Source of the DNA: Marvinbryantia sp.
Lineage (GTDB): Bacteria > Bacillota > Clostridia > Lachnospirales > Lachnospiraceae
Length of the DNA stretch: 6,699 bases
NCBI GenBank assembly: GCA_016297895.1
Contig: JAEDFS010000076.1
Location: forward strand, 1-6,699
Direction of reading: 5' to 3'
The position numbers and the translations under genes are program-made. Below, one piece after another: positions 6,638 to 6,699 of the stretch. How positions within the stretch are numbered: the first letter of the stretch is position 1; each line of letters starts with the position of its first letter. The notes below the pieces were generated by a model. The model was given only the letters and a program-made list of their open reading frames with translations, searched no databases and was not told the origin of the DNA.

Positions 6638-6699
6638 CTACTTCTGCTGTTCCATAAAGTGTACCAGCATCTGCCGGTTATAGGTAAGGTGCATGATCA
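6638..6699 (-). CDS. Possible C-terminal end of an upstream gene (partial)
   Basis: A minus-strand frame open from the window edge ends with TAG at 6640-6638, reading IMHLTYNRQMLVHFMEQQK. The stop lies about 50 nt before the bidirectional terminator, where a gene end is expected. The HLxxxRxxL pattern would fit the last helix of an FCD-domain GntR regulator, but this is a guess from 20 residues. A second minus-strand frame (6677-6591, ending GQTGGNYG just before the terminator) is an alternative, although a stop at 6680-6678 interrupts it. Confidence 0.25.
   Translation of the reverse strand, partial: IMHLTYNRQMLVHFMEQQK
6654..6666. repeat. Copy 2 of the 13-bp repeated motif
   Basis: ATAAAGTGTACCA, 12 of 13 identical to 6513-6525. 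It lies upstream of the terminator, probably inside or near the 3' end of the preceding gene, which makes a simple operator role less certain than for copy 1. Confidence 0.3.

Noticed and set aside
6471..6683. 70-codon plus-strand ORF at the right end
   Set aside because: It crosses the whole bidirectional terminator and the promoter; composition is that of non-coding DNA.
6467..6699. Long stop-free minus-strand frame from the right edge through the terminator to a TAA at 6467
   Set aside because: No start codon with a ribosome binding site, low-complexity lysine/threonine-rich reading and passage through the terminator and promoter indicate chance.
1..6699. Mobile element, CRISPR, tRNA or rRNA
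   Set aside because: No transposase or integrase frames, terminal inverted repeats, regularly spaced repeats or recognisable structural RNA genes were seen.

Overview
The window reads as part of a Gram-positive, anaerobic gut-type Bacillota genome, most likely Clostridia/Lachnospiraceae. The support is strong AGGAGG-type ribosome binding sites 5-10 nt before most starts, near-consensus sigma-A promoters, rho-independent terminators, moderate GC content and clostridial-looking protein sequences. The genus cannot be read from the sequence. All real genes found lie on the minus strand, so transcription runs from high to low coordinates.

Layout in the direction of transcription. (1) 6699-6586: tail of an upstream transcription unit, with one poorly supported C-terminal reading frame. 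(2) 6585-6546: strong bidirectional terminator. (3) 6525-6417: control region of the main operon, with a TTGATA-17-TATAAT promoter and a 22-bp imperfect palindrome just after the predicted start site. (4) 6416-701: four closely spaced genes: a GntP-family gluconate-type permease, an IlvD/EDD-family Fe-S dehydratase, a MATE efflux transporter and a PfkB-family kinase resembling 2-keto-3-deoxygluconate (KDG) kinase. Gaps are 26, 56 and 21 nt; the 56-nt gap holds a 15-codon ORF whose start overlaps the dehydratase stop (TAATG). (5) 700-524: a second sigma-A promoter followed by a perfect 13-bp GAAA-capped hairpin with a U tract, so the hairpin lies inside the leader of the next gene. (6) 523-1: N-terminal 174 residues of a family 5 (oligopeptide/dipeptide/nickel type) ABC transporter solute-binding protein, cut by the window edge.

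The permease, dehydratase and kinase together suggest a semi-phosphorylative Entner-Doudoroff route: a hexonate such as gluconate is taken up, dehydrated to KDG, then phosphorylated to KDPG. The KDPG aldolase is not in the window. The MATE transporter between dehydratase and kinase is the unexplained member. The binding-protein gene has its own promoter and probably begins a separate transport operon. I found no RNA gene other than the leader hairpin, and no mobile element or CRISPR array. Nothing here amounts to a clearly new system; the most interesting points are the MATE insertion, the two regulated leaders and the coupled mini-ORF.
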